A stretch of DNA of 64,000 nucleotides from Povalibacter uvarum. Its GTDB lineage: Bacteria; Pseudomonadota; Gammaproteobacteria; Steroidobacterales; Steroidobacteraceae. The stretch spans positions 62,001 to 126,000 of the forward strand of contig NZ_JACHHZ010000006.1 in the NCBI RefSeq assembly GCF_014202975.1, given 5' to 3'. The notes under the pieces were generated by a model, which was not told where the DNA came from, made no database searches, and saw only the letters and a program-made list of their open reading frames with translations. Positions 1 through 8,810 of the stretch are shown in pieces. Each line of letters begins with the position of its first letter. Position 1 is the first letter of the stretch. Both the position numbers and the translations under genes were made by a program.

Positions 1-1077
1 CTCGATCGCATCTTCCGGCACCTGAAACTCGATCTGAACGATCTCGCGAACATTCGCGACGTGCCGGGCATCCGCGCACAGCTCGACCGGCTTCGCCCTG
101 GCGACACGATCGAGCTCATCCACGATGAAGGCATGGTGTACGCGCTAACGCGCCGCATCAGCGAAACAGAGATCCTGACGGTCAAGCGCGGTGATGCAGG
201 GTTTGCTGCCGAAGTCATCGCGACACCGATCGAGACCCGCACGGTGCGAACGCACGGCACGATCGAGTCGTCGCTGTTCGTAGCGGCGAGATCGGCAGGC
301 GTGAGCGCCGAACTGATCATGCGACTCGCGAACGACATCTTCGGCTGGAAGATCGATTTTGCCCTGGAAATCCAGCCCGGCGACACGTTCGACATCGTCT
401 ACGAACAGAAGTATCGCGATGGCGAATACATCGGCGACGGTCACATCCTCGCCGCCGACTTCATGAATGAAGGCAAGCTGCATCGGGCGGTTTACTTCAA
501 GTCGACCGACGGTCAGATCGCCGGATACTTCGGTCCGGACGGTCGCAGCATGCGCCGTCAGTTTCTGCGCGCACCGCTCGATTTCACGCGCATCAGCTCG
601 AATTTCAATCCATCCCGTCGCCACCCGATCCTGAACACGATCCGCGCGCACAAAGGCGTGGACTACGCGGCACCGACAGGAACCGTGATCAAAGCCGCCG
701 GCGAGGGACGCGTCAGCTTTGCTGGCACGAAAGGTGGTTATGGCCGCGTGATCATTCTCGAACACGGAGGCGGCATCTCGACGCTCTACGGGCACATGTC
801 GCGATTCGCAAAGGGCATGCGCGATGGGCTTCGCGTCGGCCAGGGCGAAACCATCGGCTTCGTTGGCAGCAGCGGCGCCGCGACCGGTCCGCATCTGCAC
901 TACGAATACCGGGTAAACGGCGCTCACAAGAATCCTCGCACGGTCGCGCTGCCGGATGCGCAGCCAATTCCGAACCAGTATCTGGCCGAATTCCAGACCA
1001 GCGCCGGCCCTCTGCTTGCCGACCTGGATCGGGCGCGCGACGCGGCCGTCGCGGCGGTGCCCGCCGCACAGCGGTGA
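1..1077 (+). CDS. M23 family metallopeptidase, 5'-truncated by window edge
   Basis: The frame is open from base 1, so the N-terminus lies outside the window. The visible 358 or so residues end in a lysostaphin-type M23 domain with the zinc motif HKGVD, then GxHLHYE near the C-terminus (HxH). This domain cuts peptide cross-links in peptidoglycan in the periplasm. The upstream part resembles the OapA/LysM-like region of MepM-type murein endopeptidases. The stop is 83 bases before ppk1. Endopeptidase of the MepM class is the best reading; a NlpD-type activator without activity is less likely because the metal ligands are intact. Confidence 0.9.
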   Translation, partial: LDRIFRHLKLDLNDLANIRDVPGIRAQLDRLRPGDTIELIHDEGMVYALTRRISETEILTVKRGDAGFAAEVIATPIETRTVRTHGTIESSLFVAARSAGVSAELIMRLANDIFGWKIDFALEIQPGDTFDIVYEQKYRDGEYIGDGHILAADFMNEGKLHRAVYFKSTDGQIAGYFGPDGRSMRRQFLRAPLDFTRISSNFNPSRRHPILNTIRAHKGVDYAAPTGTVIKAAGEGRVSFAGTKGGYGRVIILEHGGGISTLYGHMSRFAKGMRDGLRVGQGETIGFVGSSGAATGPHLHYEYRVNGAHKNPRTVALPDAQPIPNQYLAEFQTSAGPLLADLDRARDAAVAAVPAAQR

Positions 1078-1097
1078 TCGTGGGAATGGCCTGACTT

Positions 1098-1116
1098 GCC
1101 GCTGTAACACAGCGGC
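1098..1116 (+). other. 8-bp stem-loop between M23 gene and ppk1
   Basis: GCCGCTGT and ACAGCGGC pair perfectly around a 3-base loop, 21 bases after the M23 stop. No T-run follows, so an intrinsic terminator is not supported. It may mark the 3' end of the M23 message or sit in the ppk1 leader. Confidence 0.35.
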
Positions 1117-1160
1117 TGAGCCCCCGTAGTATCCTCGGGATCGCCCCTCCTTCTCCGGCG

Positions 1161-3242
1161 ATGCCCATGCTCGATGTGAATCTCAAGGCTCCCGAGTACT
1201 ACATCAATCGGGAACTCTCCTTCCTCGACTTCAACTGGCGCGTGCTTGCTCAAGCACATGACGAGTCGCTGCCATTGCTGGAGCGCATCCGCTTTCTGGG
1301 CATCTCCTGCTCGAATCTCGATGAGTTCTTCGAAATCCGTGTTGCCGGCCTGAAGCAGCGCATGGAACTCGGGTCGCTGAGCGGCGGACCGGACGGCATG
1401 AGCGTCCCCGAGCAGCTCACGGCGATTCACGAACGGGCGATGGCGCTGGTGAAGGATCAATACGATCTCCTCAATCAGCTCGTCTTTCCCGCACTCGCCG
1501 CCCACGGGATTCAATTCGTCAACGCTAAGACGCTGACCGCGCGTCAGCACGCGTGGCTGGCAGATCAGTTCGCGAAGGAAGTCGAGCCGGTGCTCACGCC
1601 GCTGGGACTCGATCCGGCCCGCCCCTTTCCGCGGATTCAGAACAAGAGCCAGAACTTCATCGTGCGGCTCTCGGGCAAGGACGCATTCGGACGCGACGCC
1701 GAGCTCGCTGTTGTGCAGGTTCCGCGTTCGCTGCCGCGAATCATCAAGCTTCCGCAGACCGACGAGGCGCCGGGCACCACGCACTTCGTGTTTCTGTCCG
1801 CAGTCATCTCGACCTTCATCGCGCAACTCTTCAGCGGCATGACCGTGGTGGGTGCGTGGCAATTTCGGGTGACAAGAAACAGCGATCTCTTCGTCGACGA
1901 CGAAGAAGTCGACAACCTGCTGCGCGCGATCGAAGGTGAGCTCGCCCAGCGCAGATACGGCGCGGCGGTTCGTCTCGAAACCTCGATGGACTGCCCTGAG
2001 GACATCACGACGTTCCTGTTGAAGCACTTCGCGCTGACCAAGGACGATCTCTACCAGGTGAACGGACCGGTCAACCTGAACCGGCTGATGTCGCTGTATG
2101 ACCTGCTCGATCGTCCCGATCTCAAGTACGCACCCGTCACACCCGCGATTCCACGGCGGGTCGTCGCGAAGGAAGACATTTTCGCGGTGATGCGCGACAG
2201 CGATCTGCTGCTGCACCATCCCTTCGAGTCGTTCGTTCCCGTCATCGATCTTCTGCGCCAGGCGAGCACCGATCCGCAAGTACTCGCGATCAAGCAGACG
2301 CTGTATCGGACGGGGCCGCAGTCACCGATCGTCGACGCACTGGTCGAAGCGGCTCGTCATGGCAAGGAAGTCACGGTCATCATCGAGCTCATGGCCCGCT
2401 TCGACGAAGCCGCCAACATTGCGCTCGCGACACGGTTGCAGGAAGCGGGTGCTCACGTCATGTACGGCGTGGTCGGCTACAAGACACACGCGAAATTGAT
2501 CATGGTTGTGCGGCGCGAGCACGGGAAACTTCGTCGCTACTGCCACCTGGGCACAGGCAACTACCACCCGAGCACAGCCCGCTTCTACACGGATTACGGC
2601 CTGTTCACTTGCGACGAGGCCATGGGTGAAGACCTGCACGAGCTGTTCCTTCAGCTCACGAGCCCGACACGCGTCGCCACGATGCAGAAGGTCCTGCAGT
2701 CGCCCTTCACGCTGCACGAGGGACTGCTTGAAAAAGCGCGGCGCGAGATGGAGTTTGCGCGCCAGGGCAAGCCGGCTCGCATCATCGCGAAGCTCAACGC
2801 GCTGATCGAGCCTCAGATCATCCAGACGCTGTACCAGGCGTCGATGGCCGGCGTGAAAGTGGATCTGATCGTGCGCGGCATATGCGCGCTTCGCCCTGGG
2901 ATTACAGGGGTTTCGGAGAACATCACGGTCCGGTCGGTCATCGGACGGTTCCTCGAGCACTCGCGCGTCTATTACTTTCAGAACGGCGGCGAACCCGAGC
3001 TCTTCTGCGCGAGCGCGGACTGGATGGACCGGAATTTCTTCCGGCGCATCGAAGTGTGCTTCCCCGTGGGACACAAACACCGCGAGCAGATTCTCGAGGA
3101 TCTGGAGACGTATCTGGCCGACAATACGCAGGCCTGGGAGCTTCGGGCCGCCGGCGAGTACGAACGGCGGACGCCGGGCGACAAGGCGGCGATCAGCGCC
3201 CAGACGACGCTGCTGCGCCGATACAGCCAGTCGACTGAGTAG
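1161..3242 (+). CDS. ppk1: Polyphosphate kinase 1
   Basis: Reversibly transfers the terminal phosphate of ATP to inorganic polyphosphate. At 693 residues it matches the usual length. The N-terminal domain opens with YINRELSFLDFNWRVL, typical of PPK1. The phosphohistidine region YCHLGTGNYH puts the catalytic His at about residue 462 (E. coli His435), and LEHSRVYYF gives the second conserved His at about 600 (His592). The PLD-like SADWMxRN segment is also present. ATG at 1161 is chosen because the conserved N-terminus follows closely. The gene runs toward ppx with 5 bases between the stops, so maker and breaker of polyphosphate are convergent rather than one operon. Confidence 0.98.
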   Translation: MPMLDVNLKAPEYYINRELSFLDFNWRVLAQAHDESLPLLERIRFLGISCSNLDEFFEIRVAGLKQRMELGSLSGGPDGMSVPEQLTAIHERAMALVKDQYDLLNQLVFPALAAHGIQFVNAKTLTARQHAWLADQFAKEVEPVLTPLGLDPARPFPRIQNKSQNFIVRLSGKDAFGRDAELAVVQVPRSLPRIIKLPQTDEAPGTTHFVFLSAVISTFIAQLFSGMTVVGAWQFRVTRNSDLFVDDEEVDNLLRAIEGELAQRRYGAAVRLETSMDCPEDITTFLLKHFALTKDDLYQVNGPVNLNRLMSLYDLLDRPDLKYAPVTPAIPRRVVAKEDIFAVMRDSDLLLHHPFESFVPVIDLLRQASTDPQVLAIKQTLYRTGPQSPIVDALVEAARHGKEVTVIIELMARFDEAANIALATRLQEAGAHVMYGVVGYKTHAKLIMVVRREHGKLRRYCHLGTGNYHPSTARFYTDYGLFTCDEAMGEDLHELFLQLTSPTRVATMQKVLQSPFTLHEGLLEKARREMEFARQGKPARIIAKLNALIEPQIIQTLYQASMAGVKVDLIVRGICALRPGITGVSENITVRSVIGRFLEHSRVYYFQNGGEPELFCASADWMDRNFFRRIEVCFPVGHKHREQILEDLETYLADNTQAWELRAAGEYERRTPGDKAAISAQTTLLRRYSQSTE

Positions 3243-3247
3243 CTTCT

Positions 3248-4744
3248 CTACAGAAGTTTCAGCCTGAAACCCGTCGATTTCAGGTACTCGGCCTCGTTCT
3301 CCAGGTCGGCCATCGTCAGCGGATAATCTTCGATCCAGCCGCTCGGAAACGTGAGATCCAGCGATCTTCCCTTGGCATGCACGCCGATCTTCGGCAGCGC
3401 CGCACTGCTGCGGCCGCGATGAAGGAGCACCGCAAGCCGCAGGATCACGATCAGGAACTCGACCTTCAGGTGCCAGGGCGGCGTCAGATCCTCGAGGTCC
3501 TCGAGATGAATCTTGCGTCGATGGGCGCCGACGATGCGGGCGAGAATTCTCTGCTCTTCCTGCGGAAAACCAGGCATATCCGCATGCTCGAGCAAATACG
3601 CGCCATGCTTGTGATAGTGGGAGTGCGAAACATCCAGGCCGATCTCGTGCAGCTTCGCCGACCACGAGAGAACCAGCGCGGCGAACGGATCTTCCAGCCC
3701 CCATTCCTTCTGCGTCTGCGCGAGAAAATCCTGTGTCGTCGCCTCGACACGATCCGCCTGCGCCACATCGACGTGATACCGGCCCTGCATCGCACGTACG
3801 CTGCGGGTTCGCGCATCTTCGTCGGTCAATCGACCGATGAGGTCGTACAGGAGCCCTTCGCGCAGCGCACCGTCGGCAACCTTCATCTGCTTGATGTCGA
3901 GCACATGCAGAATCTCGGCGAGGATGGCCAGGCCGCCGGCGAAGACCGGAACGCGTTCCTCTGACAATCCAGGCAGCCGGATGCGGTCTACGTTGCCCGC
4001 GCGGATCGTGTGGTCGATCAGGGATTCGACCGCTGCAGGCGTGATGACGCCGTCGCCTCCTCGGGCGCGCAGCACGTCGCTCACTGAACGGATCGTGCCC
4101 GACGATCCCACGGCGCTGTCGAACCCGTAGTCCCGAAACGTCGAGCGAACCGGCTGCAATTCCAGCCGTGCTGCGAGACGGGCGCGCTTCATGCGCTTTT
4201 CGCTGACTTCACCGCCGTCGAAGAAGCGGCTGCTGGTGCTGACGCAGCCCATGTAGAGGCTTTCGAGCTTCCGGGTCTGCACGCCCTCGCCGATGATGAT
4301 CTCGGTGCTGCCGCCGCCGATGTCCGCGACGAGACGCCGGCCCGGCTCACTTGGCATCGTGTGCGCAACGCCCAGGTAGATGAGACGCGCCTCTTCGATA
4401 CCGGAGATGATTTCGATGGGATGCCCGAGCGCGTTGCGGGCCCGATCGAGGAATGCACCTTTGCGCTTTGCCCGACGCAGTGTGTTCGTTCCCACGACGC
4501 GTACGCTCTCGGCCTTCATGTCCCGCAGGCGCTGGCCGAAGCGCTCGAGGCAGGCGAGCGCTGTCTCGATGGCGCTGCGATCGAGACGCCCGGTTTCGTC
4601 CAGCCCCGCAGCGAGCCGGACCATTTCACGCAGGCGATCGAGAATGATGATCTGGCCGTGGGAGTGACGGGCCACGACCATATGGAAGCTGTTGGAGCCC
4701 AGATCGACCGCGGCGATGACGTCAGGGACTTTGGATCGGGCCAT
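3248..4744 (-). CDS. ppx: Exopolyphosphatase / pppGpp phosphohydrolase family
   Basis: Ppx/GppA family of the ASKHA fold, 498 residues. DLGSNSFHM near residue 14 is the first phosphate-binding loop and ADIGGGSTEI (about 140-149) the second. The C-terminal half has the HD-like helical domain seen in long Ppx enzymes. It removes terminal phosphates from polyphosphate and possibly the 5' phosphate of pppGpp; sequence alone does not separate Ppx from GppA. Convergence with ppk1 favours Ppx. Its leader holds a heptamer array starting 15 bases upstream of the ATG. Confidence 0.95.
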   Translation of the reverse strand: MARSKVPDVIAAVDLGSNSFHMVVARHSHGQIIILDRLREMVRLAAGLDETGRLDRSAIETALACLERFGQRLRDMKAESVRVVGTNTLRRAKRKGAFLDRARNALGHPIEIISGIEEARLIYLGVAHTMPSEPGRRLVADIGGGSTEIIIGEGVQTRKLESLYMGCVSTSSRFFDGGEVSEKRMKRARLAARLELQPVRSTFRDYGFDSAVGSSGTIRSVSDVLRARGGDGVITPAAVESLIDHTIRAGNVDRIRLPGLSEERVPVFAGGLAILAEILHVLDIKQMKVADGALREGLLYDLIGRLTDEDARTRSVRAMQGRYHVDVAQADRVEATTQDFLAQTQKEWGLEDPFAALVLSWSAKLHEIGLDVSHSHYHKHGAYLLEHADMPGFPQEEQRILARIVGAHRRKIHLEDLEDLTPPWHLKVEFLIVILRLAVLLHRGRSSAALPKIGVHAKGRSLDLTFPSGWIEDYPLTMADLENEAEYLKSTGFRLKLL

Positions 4745-4759
4745 GAACAGGAAGCTCCG

Positions 4760-4826
4760 CTAGCTGCTAGCAACTAGCGGCTAGCCAGAGCGGCAAAATA
4801 CCTTCGGAGCCGCTGCCTTGGCTAGC
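4760..4826. repeat. Heptamer array, locus 1 (ppx leader)
   Basis: Four perfect-period 7-base units, CTAGCTG, CTAGCAA, CTAGCGG and CTAGCCA, occupy 4760-4787, followed by GAGCGG. An inverted remnant TTGGCTAGCG lies at 4818-4827. The layout (unit array, CCAGA border, spacer, inverted partner) recurs at other intergenic sites in this window. It is too short and too regular for coding sequence. Confidence 0.75.
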
Positions 4827-4849
4827 GCGGGAAGGCCACGGGCTTCGGG

Positions 4850-5212
4850 TCAGGCGGAGAAAGACGAGCCACAACCACAGGTCGTGGTTGCGTTGGGATT
4901 GCGAATGACGAACTGCGCGCCTTCGATGTCTTCGCGGTAATCGATCTGCGCACCGGCGAGATACTGGATGCTCATCGGATCGACGAGCAGCGTGACACCC
5001 TGGTTCTCGACCTGCGTGTCACCTTCTTCGACGTTCTCATCGAAAGTGAAGCCGTACTGGAAGCCCGAGCAGCCGCCGCCCTGGACGAAGACTCGCAGCT
5101 TCAGGTTCGGATTCGCTTCCTCGCGAATCAGCTCGCCGACCTTTGCCGCAGCTGCGTCGGTGAAGAGCAGCGAGGAGGCGGGAGTCTCGAGGGTATGTGC
5201 TTCAGTGGCCAT
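4850..5212 (-). CDS. erpA: Iron-sulfur cluster insertion protein ErpA (A-type carrier)
   Basis: A-type Fe-S carrier of the HesB/IscA family, 120 residues. The three cluster cysteines are present: [10 protein letters not shown] (Cys48) and TCGCGSSF (Cys112, Cys114). The start [22 protein letters not shown] matches the ErpA subgroup. It receives clusters from scaffold proteins and passes them to apo-enzymes in the cytosol. It lies downstream of bactofilin and the DUF6776 gene in the same direction, with a gap of 76 bases to bactofilin. IscA of the isc operon is less likely because no isc genes are nearby. Confidence 0.93.
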   Translation of the reverse strand: MATEAHTLETPASSLLFTDAAAAKVGELIREEANPNLKLRVFVQGGGCSGFQYGFTFDENVEEGDTQVENQGVTLLVDPMSIQYLAGAQIDYREDIEGAQFVIRNPNATTTCGCGSSFSA

Positions 5213-5288
5213 GCAGCGCGTATTGGGGCAATAACGACCGGATCAAGTCTACATCACCCACCGAACGCAAGCGTCGAAGACAGGAGAA

Positions 5289-5720
5289 TCAGGAAGTCGC
5301 CTCATCCGCTACCGGTTCGGCCACAGGGGCCTGCGCTGCGGCTGAGGCTTTCCCCGCCCCGCCCTTACGCGCTTCATGGATGAGCTTGCCGTTGATTTCA
5401 GCACCCATCTCCATCTCGATCAGGTTGTAGTAGACGTTTCCCGTCACCTTCGCGGTCGCACCGAGTTCGACGCGCTCGTGCGCCAGGATGTCACCGTTGA
5501 CCGTGCCGTTGAGGATCACGTTCGGGACGGCAACCGCGCCCTCGATGACGCCGCTGTCGCTGACGCTCAGCGTCGCCCCGGATTCGGACTTGGCGTCCAC
5601 ATTGCCCTTGATGTGCCCGTCGACGTGGAAGCCGCCGCCGAACTGGACGTCCCCGATGATGCGGGTGCCGGCGCCGATCAGCGTGTCGATGCGCTGGGGC
5701 TTGGGTTTGCTTCTGAACAT
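5289..5720 (-). CDS. Bactofilin (polymer-forming cytoskeletal protein)
   Basis: A 143-residue protein with a central right-handed beta-helix of short repeats (TLIGAGTRIIGDVQFGGGFHVDG, then ISVSDSGVIEG-like turns), the hallmark of DUF583/bactofilin. The C-terminus is Ala/Pro-rich and disordered. Bactofilins form filaments under the membrane and organise cell shape or peptidoglycan enzymes. I use the ATG at 5720, preceded by AGGAT at a suitable distance, rather than the upstream TTG at 5744. It sits between erpA and the DUF6776 gene on the same strand, likely one operon. Confidence 0.92.
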   Translation of the reverse strand: MFRSKPKPQRIDTLIGAGTRIIGDVQFGGGFHVDGHIKGNVDAKSESGATLSVSDSGVIEGAVAVPNVILNGTVNGDILAHERVELGATAKVTGNVYYNLIEMEMGAEINGKLIHEARKGGAGKASAAAQAPVAEPVADEATS

Positions 5721-5810
5721 GCGTGGATCCTGGAGAGGCTGCAACCGGGGCCGTACTTGGCCGGGAGCGGATCGTGAGGGCTTCAGACAGGGCGGTAAAT
5801 CAGCCCTTCC

Positions 5811-6551
5811 CTAGCTTTCCGCCTGAATTTCCCACGGGTAGGACTCCCGAACAGGGGCGAGTCTGCCCGAACGGACCTCCACCGTGACTGCACGTGGTTC
5901 AAAGTCTGGAGGCAAAACGATGTCCTGCTGCAGCTCCTGGAAGTACCGGAACTTGAAATCGACCTGCCCGTCGGCGCGGGTATCGCCGCCGATTTGCGAC
6001 AGGGGCAACTGGACCGGCGCGTTGTTGCGGACGCCTTCGATGTGGATGGTCACGGCGCCCGAGGCGGCGGCGTCCTGCCTCATCGACTGGACCAGCACCA
6101 GCTGCAACCGGTAATGGTGCTCCGCACCGCCCGGAAAGACCTGCAGCCGCTGGATCCTCAGCCCTCCGACACCGTCTTCAGGCGCCACGATGCCGCGATA
6201 GAAAGTGAGCTCTTCGCGATGTTTCAGCACCTGGGATTGAAGGTCGGAGAGGCTCTTCTCGACTTCGGCATAGGCCTCGCGATCGACGTTCTTCGCAAGC
6301 TCGGCCTTGGCGAGCTCGGCTTTCAGTTTTTCGTTGGCCTCGCCCAGCGAATCGATCTGGGCATTCAGCTCGCGCCGTCGCTGAATCTCGGCGAACTTGC
6401 TGTAGCCGCCCTGAAAGCGGCCCGTTTCATACGCAGCGTAGACCAGCAGCAGCACGCCGAAGATGCCGCCGAACAGCCACAGCCGCCGCTGCCACAGCGG
6501 CCGCGTGCGGATCACGAAACGCCCGGTTCGCAGCCCCCCGGTATCAGCCAT
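5811..6551 (-). CDS. DUF6776 family membrane-anchored coiled-coil protein
   Basis: 246 residues: a basic cytoplasmic N-terminus, one transmembrane helix (about 26-44, LWLFGGIFGVLLLVYAAYE), a coiled coil at about 55-120 rich in Glu, Lys and Leu, then a beta-rich periplasmic domain. The arrangement matches DUF6776, whose function is unknown. It lies just upstream of bactofilin on the same strand. I infer that it links the bactofilin filament to the envelope, but nothing in the sequence proves that. Confidence 0.85.
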   Translation of the reverse strand: MADTGGLRTGRFVIRTRPLWQRRLWLFGGIFGVLLLVYAAYETGRFQGGYSKFAEIQRRRELNAQIDSLGEANEKLKAELAKAELAKNVDREAYAEVEKSLSDLQSQVLKHREELTFYRGIVAPEDGVGGLRIQRLQVFPGGAEHHYRLQLVLVQSMRQDAAASGAVTIHIEGVRNNAPVQLPLSQIGGDTRADGQVDFKFRYFQELQQDIVLPPDFEPRAVTVEVRSGRLAPVRESYPWEIQAES

Positions 6552-6691
6552 TCACCTCAATCCCCCATGCATGGCCGGACAAGTAACGGTAACCTGCGCC
6601 ATTAAAGCACAGGCCTTGTCGCGATCCGCGAACCCGTCACCAACCGACGACAACGCCGCGTTCGGCCCCGCATTCCACTCATGGGACGTTC

Positions 6692-7108
6692 ATGCTCTGG
6701 CTCAAGGCATTCCACATCATTTTCGTCGTGACCTGGTTCGCCGGATTGTTCTATCTGCCGCGGCTCTTCATCTATCATGCCGAAGCGACGGACGCGCCCT
6801 CGATCGAACGCTTCAAGGTGATGGAGCGACGCCTCTTCGCCATCATGACGATCGGCGCAACGCTGGCCGCAACGTTCGGCATATCGATGCTGATCGTAGC
6901 GCCCGTGATGCTGAAGCTCGGCTGGATCCACGCCAAGCTGACGCTGGTGGCGCTGCTCATCGGCTATCACCTGTGGTGCTATCAGCTGATGAAGGCGCTG
7001 GCAGCCAACGCGAATCGTCACTCTTCCCGCTGGTATCGCATCTTCAACGAGGTGCCCGCCCTGCTGCTGATCTCGATCGTGCTGCTGGCGGTATTGAAGC
7101 CGTTCTGA
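6692..7108 (+). CDS. hemJ: Protoporphyrinogen IX oxidase HemJ
   Basis: 138 residues with four predicted membrane helices. WLKAFHIIFVVTWFAGLFYLPR at the N-terminus carries the conserved His, and LGWIHAKL holds the paired His/Lys seen in HemJ. The enzyme oxidises protoporphyrinogen IX to protoporphyrin IX in the inner membrane, the penultimate step of heme synthesis. It is divergent from the DUF6776 gene across 140 bases that must hold both promoters. It gives the window a second heme gene besides hemL. Confidence 0.92.
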   Translation: MLWLKAFHIIFVVTWFAGLFYLPRLFIYHAEATDAPSIERFKVMERRLFAIMTIGATLAATFGISMLIVAPVMLKLGWIHAKLTLVALLIGYHLWCYQLMKALAANANRHSSRWYRIFNEVPALLLISIVLLAVLKPF

Positions 7109-7127
7109 AGCGGCTGCGACCTGGAAC

Positions 7128-7718
7128 TCAGCCCTGATCGGTCGCTGCGGGGACGCCATCCTTCGATGCGCGCCGGAGCGCGAGATTGCGCAGATTCTTC
7201 TCCTGCGACGACCATTCCGGGAGCGACGGCGGATCGCCCGGCCAGGCGCGGCTCGCGAGCTCGTCGAGAGCGCGCACGTACACAGCGCGCTTGAAATAGA
7301 TCACTTCGCGGACCGGGGTCCAGTAGTCGACCCATCGCCAGCGGTCGAACTCGGGCGTGTCGGTCGAATCGAAATGCAACCGGTCTTCGGAGCCGACGAG
7401 CCTGAGGAGAAACCAGCGCTGCTTCTGCCCGATGCACTGGGGCTGGCTGTTCCGACGCACATACTGGCGCGGCAACCGATAGCGCAGCCAGTTGCGCGTC
7501 GTCGCTACGAGCTCGACGTCGGACTTCTCCAGCCCGATTTCTTCCTTCAGCTCCCGGAACAGCGCCTGCTCCGGCGATTCGTTGCGCAGAACGCCGCCCT
7601 GCGGGAACTGCCAGCCGCGGCCGCCCGTGCGGCCCCCGAGAAATACCTGGCGGTCGTCGCGGATCAGGACGATCCCGACATTGGCGCGGAAACCTTCGGC
7701 GTCGATGAAGTCGGTCAT
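7128..7718 (-). CDS. rppH: RNA pyrophosphohydrolase RppH (Nudix)
   Basis: Removes pyrophosphate from the 5' triphosphate end of mRNAs and so starts RNase E-dependent decay. The Nudix box is complete at residues 41-63 ([20 protein letters not shown], then IGL). GYRPNVGI of E. coli is matched by [11 protein letters not shown], and WQFPQGG is present. I start at the ATG at 7718 ([10 protein letters not shown]), where homology begins; the open frame upstream lacks similarity. At 196 residues it is a little longer than the E. coli enzyme because of a C-terminal extension. It converges with hemJ, 19 bases apart. Confidence 0.94.
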   Translation of the reverse strand: MTDFIDAEGFRANVGIVLIRDDRQVFLGGRTGGRGWQFPQGGVLRNESPEQALFRELKEEIGLEKSDVELVATTRNWLRYRLPRQYVRRNSQPQCIGQKQRWFLLRLVGSEDRLHFDSTDTPEFDRWRWVDYWTPVREVIYFKRAVYVRALDELASRAWPGDPPSLPEWSSQEKNLRNLALRRASKDGVPAATDQG

Positions 7719-7773
7719 GGTGCCTGCCGGATTGTTCCACAAGCACTCGCGGTGAACCACCCGACGTCCTTGA

Positions 7774-8787
7774 ATGTCACGATCGCGGGCCCGTAATCTC
7801 CGCTGCGCTGTGCCGACCCGAATTACAACGACCTACTGCCTCCTCCTGATCGCGGCGCTTGGCGCGTTTGCACTGTCGCTCGCGAACGGCAGTGTCGGCC
7901 TGAGCCCCGGGCAGCTCTGGCACGGATTGATGGGCGAGGATTCGCTGGCCCGGGCCGTCGTGCTGGAGCTGCGCCTGCCGCGCACCCTGACGGCGTTCGC
8001 GGCGGGCGGTCTGCTCGCCATTGCCGGCGTCCTGATGCAGGTCCTGCTGCGAAATCCGCTCGCTGATCCGTTCGTCATGGGCATCTCCGGCGGCGCAGCC
8101 GTCGCCGCACTGTCAGCGATGCTGGTCGGCCTGACGGGCCTGCTGGTCGATGTCTCCGCGACGCTAGGGGCGCTGGCGACCACTCTGATCGTCTTCGCAT
8201 TGGCGCGAGGCGAAGGCGGCTGGACACCCACAAGGCTGCTCCTGACCGGCATCGTGATGGCCGCCGGCGCCGGCGCTGTCGTGAGCGTGTTGCTGGCGAT
8301 GGGGAACGACACCGAGCTCAGGGGCATGCTGTTCTGGCTGATGGGCGATCTTTCGACGAGCTCCAATCCCTGGCCCCTGCTCGTTCTGTTCGCGATCGCA
8401 GTCGTCGTTCTGTTTCCGCTGGCGAGACATCTCAATGTCCTGTCCCGTGGCGAGTTGCAAGCTCAGATGCTGGGCGCGCCGGTGCGCGCGATGAGGATCG
8501 CGATTTTCATCGCCAGCTCGATTCTCACTGCGGCGACAGTGACCAGCGCAGGGACCATCGGCTTCGTCGGACTCGTGACACCGCATCTCGTGCGGTTGAT
8601 GCTGGGAGCAGACCATCGCCTCGTGCTTCCCGCCGCAGCGCTGCTCGGCGGTACGCTCGTGATGATTGCGGACCTGTGTGCACGGACTCTGTTCGCGCCG
8701 CGCCAGCTCCCGGTCGGAGCGCTCACGGCAATCGCGGGCGTGCCTTTGTTTCTGATCCTGATGCGCCGGGGAAAGACAGTGCCTTGA
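7774..8787 (+). CDS. FecCD-type ABC transporter permease (siderophore, heme or cobalamin)
   Basis: About 10 hydrophobic segments and the FecCD signatures: [45 protein letters not shown], and [18 protein letters not shown] near the C-terminus. This family (BtuC, FhuB, FepD) moves Fe-siderophore, heme or vitamin B12 across the inner membrane. Start choice is uncertain: ATG at 7774, or GTG at 7810 that trims 12 polar residues. No matching periplasmic binding protein or FecE/BtuD-type ATPase is next to it. The ABC ATPase that follows is on the opposite strand and belongs to FbpABC. It therefore looks like an orphan subunit. Confidence 0.9.
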   Translation: MSRSRARNLRCAVPTRITTTYCLLLIAALGAFALSLANGSVGLSPGQLWHGLMGEDSLARAVVLELRLPRTLTAFAAGGLLAIAGVLMQVLLRNPLADPFVMGISGGAAVAALSAMLVGLTGLLVDVSATLGALATTLIVFALARGEGGWTPTRLLLTGIVMAAGAGAVVSVLLAMGNDTELRGMLFWLMGDLSTSSNPWPLLVLFAIAVVVLFPLARHLNVLSRGELQAQMLGAPVRAMRIAIFIASSILTAATVTSAGTIGFVGLVTPHLVRLMLGADHRLVLPAAALLGGTLVMIADLCARTLFAPRQLPVGALTAIAGVPLFLILMRRGKTVP

Positions 8788-8810
8788 CCTCCGTCGGCGT
8801 CAGCACGTCA

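Noticed and set aside
924-3704. Long minus-strand open frames (451 and 460 codons) opposite ppk1
   Set aside because: ppk1 has all catalytic motifs on the plus strand; the opposite frames show no domain and skewed composition.
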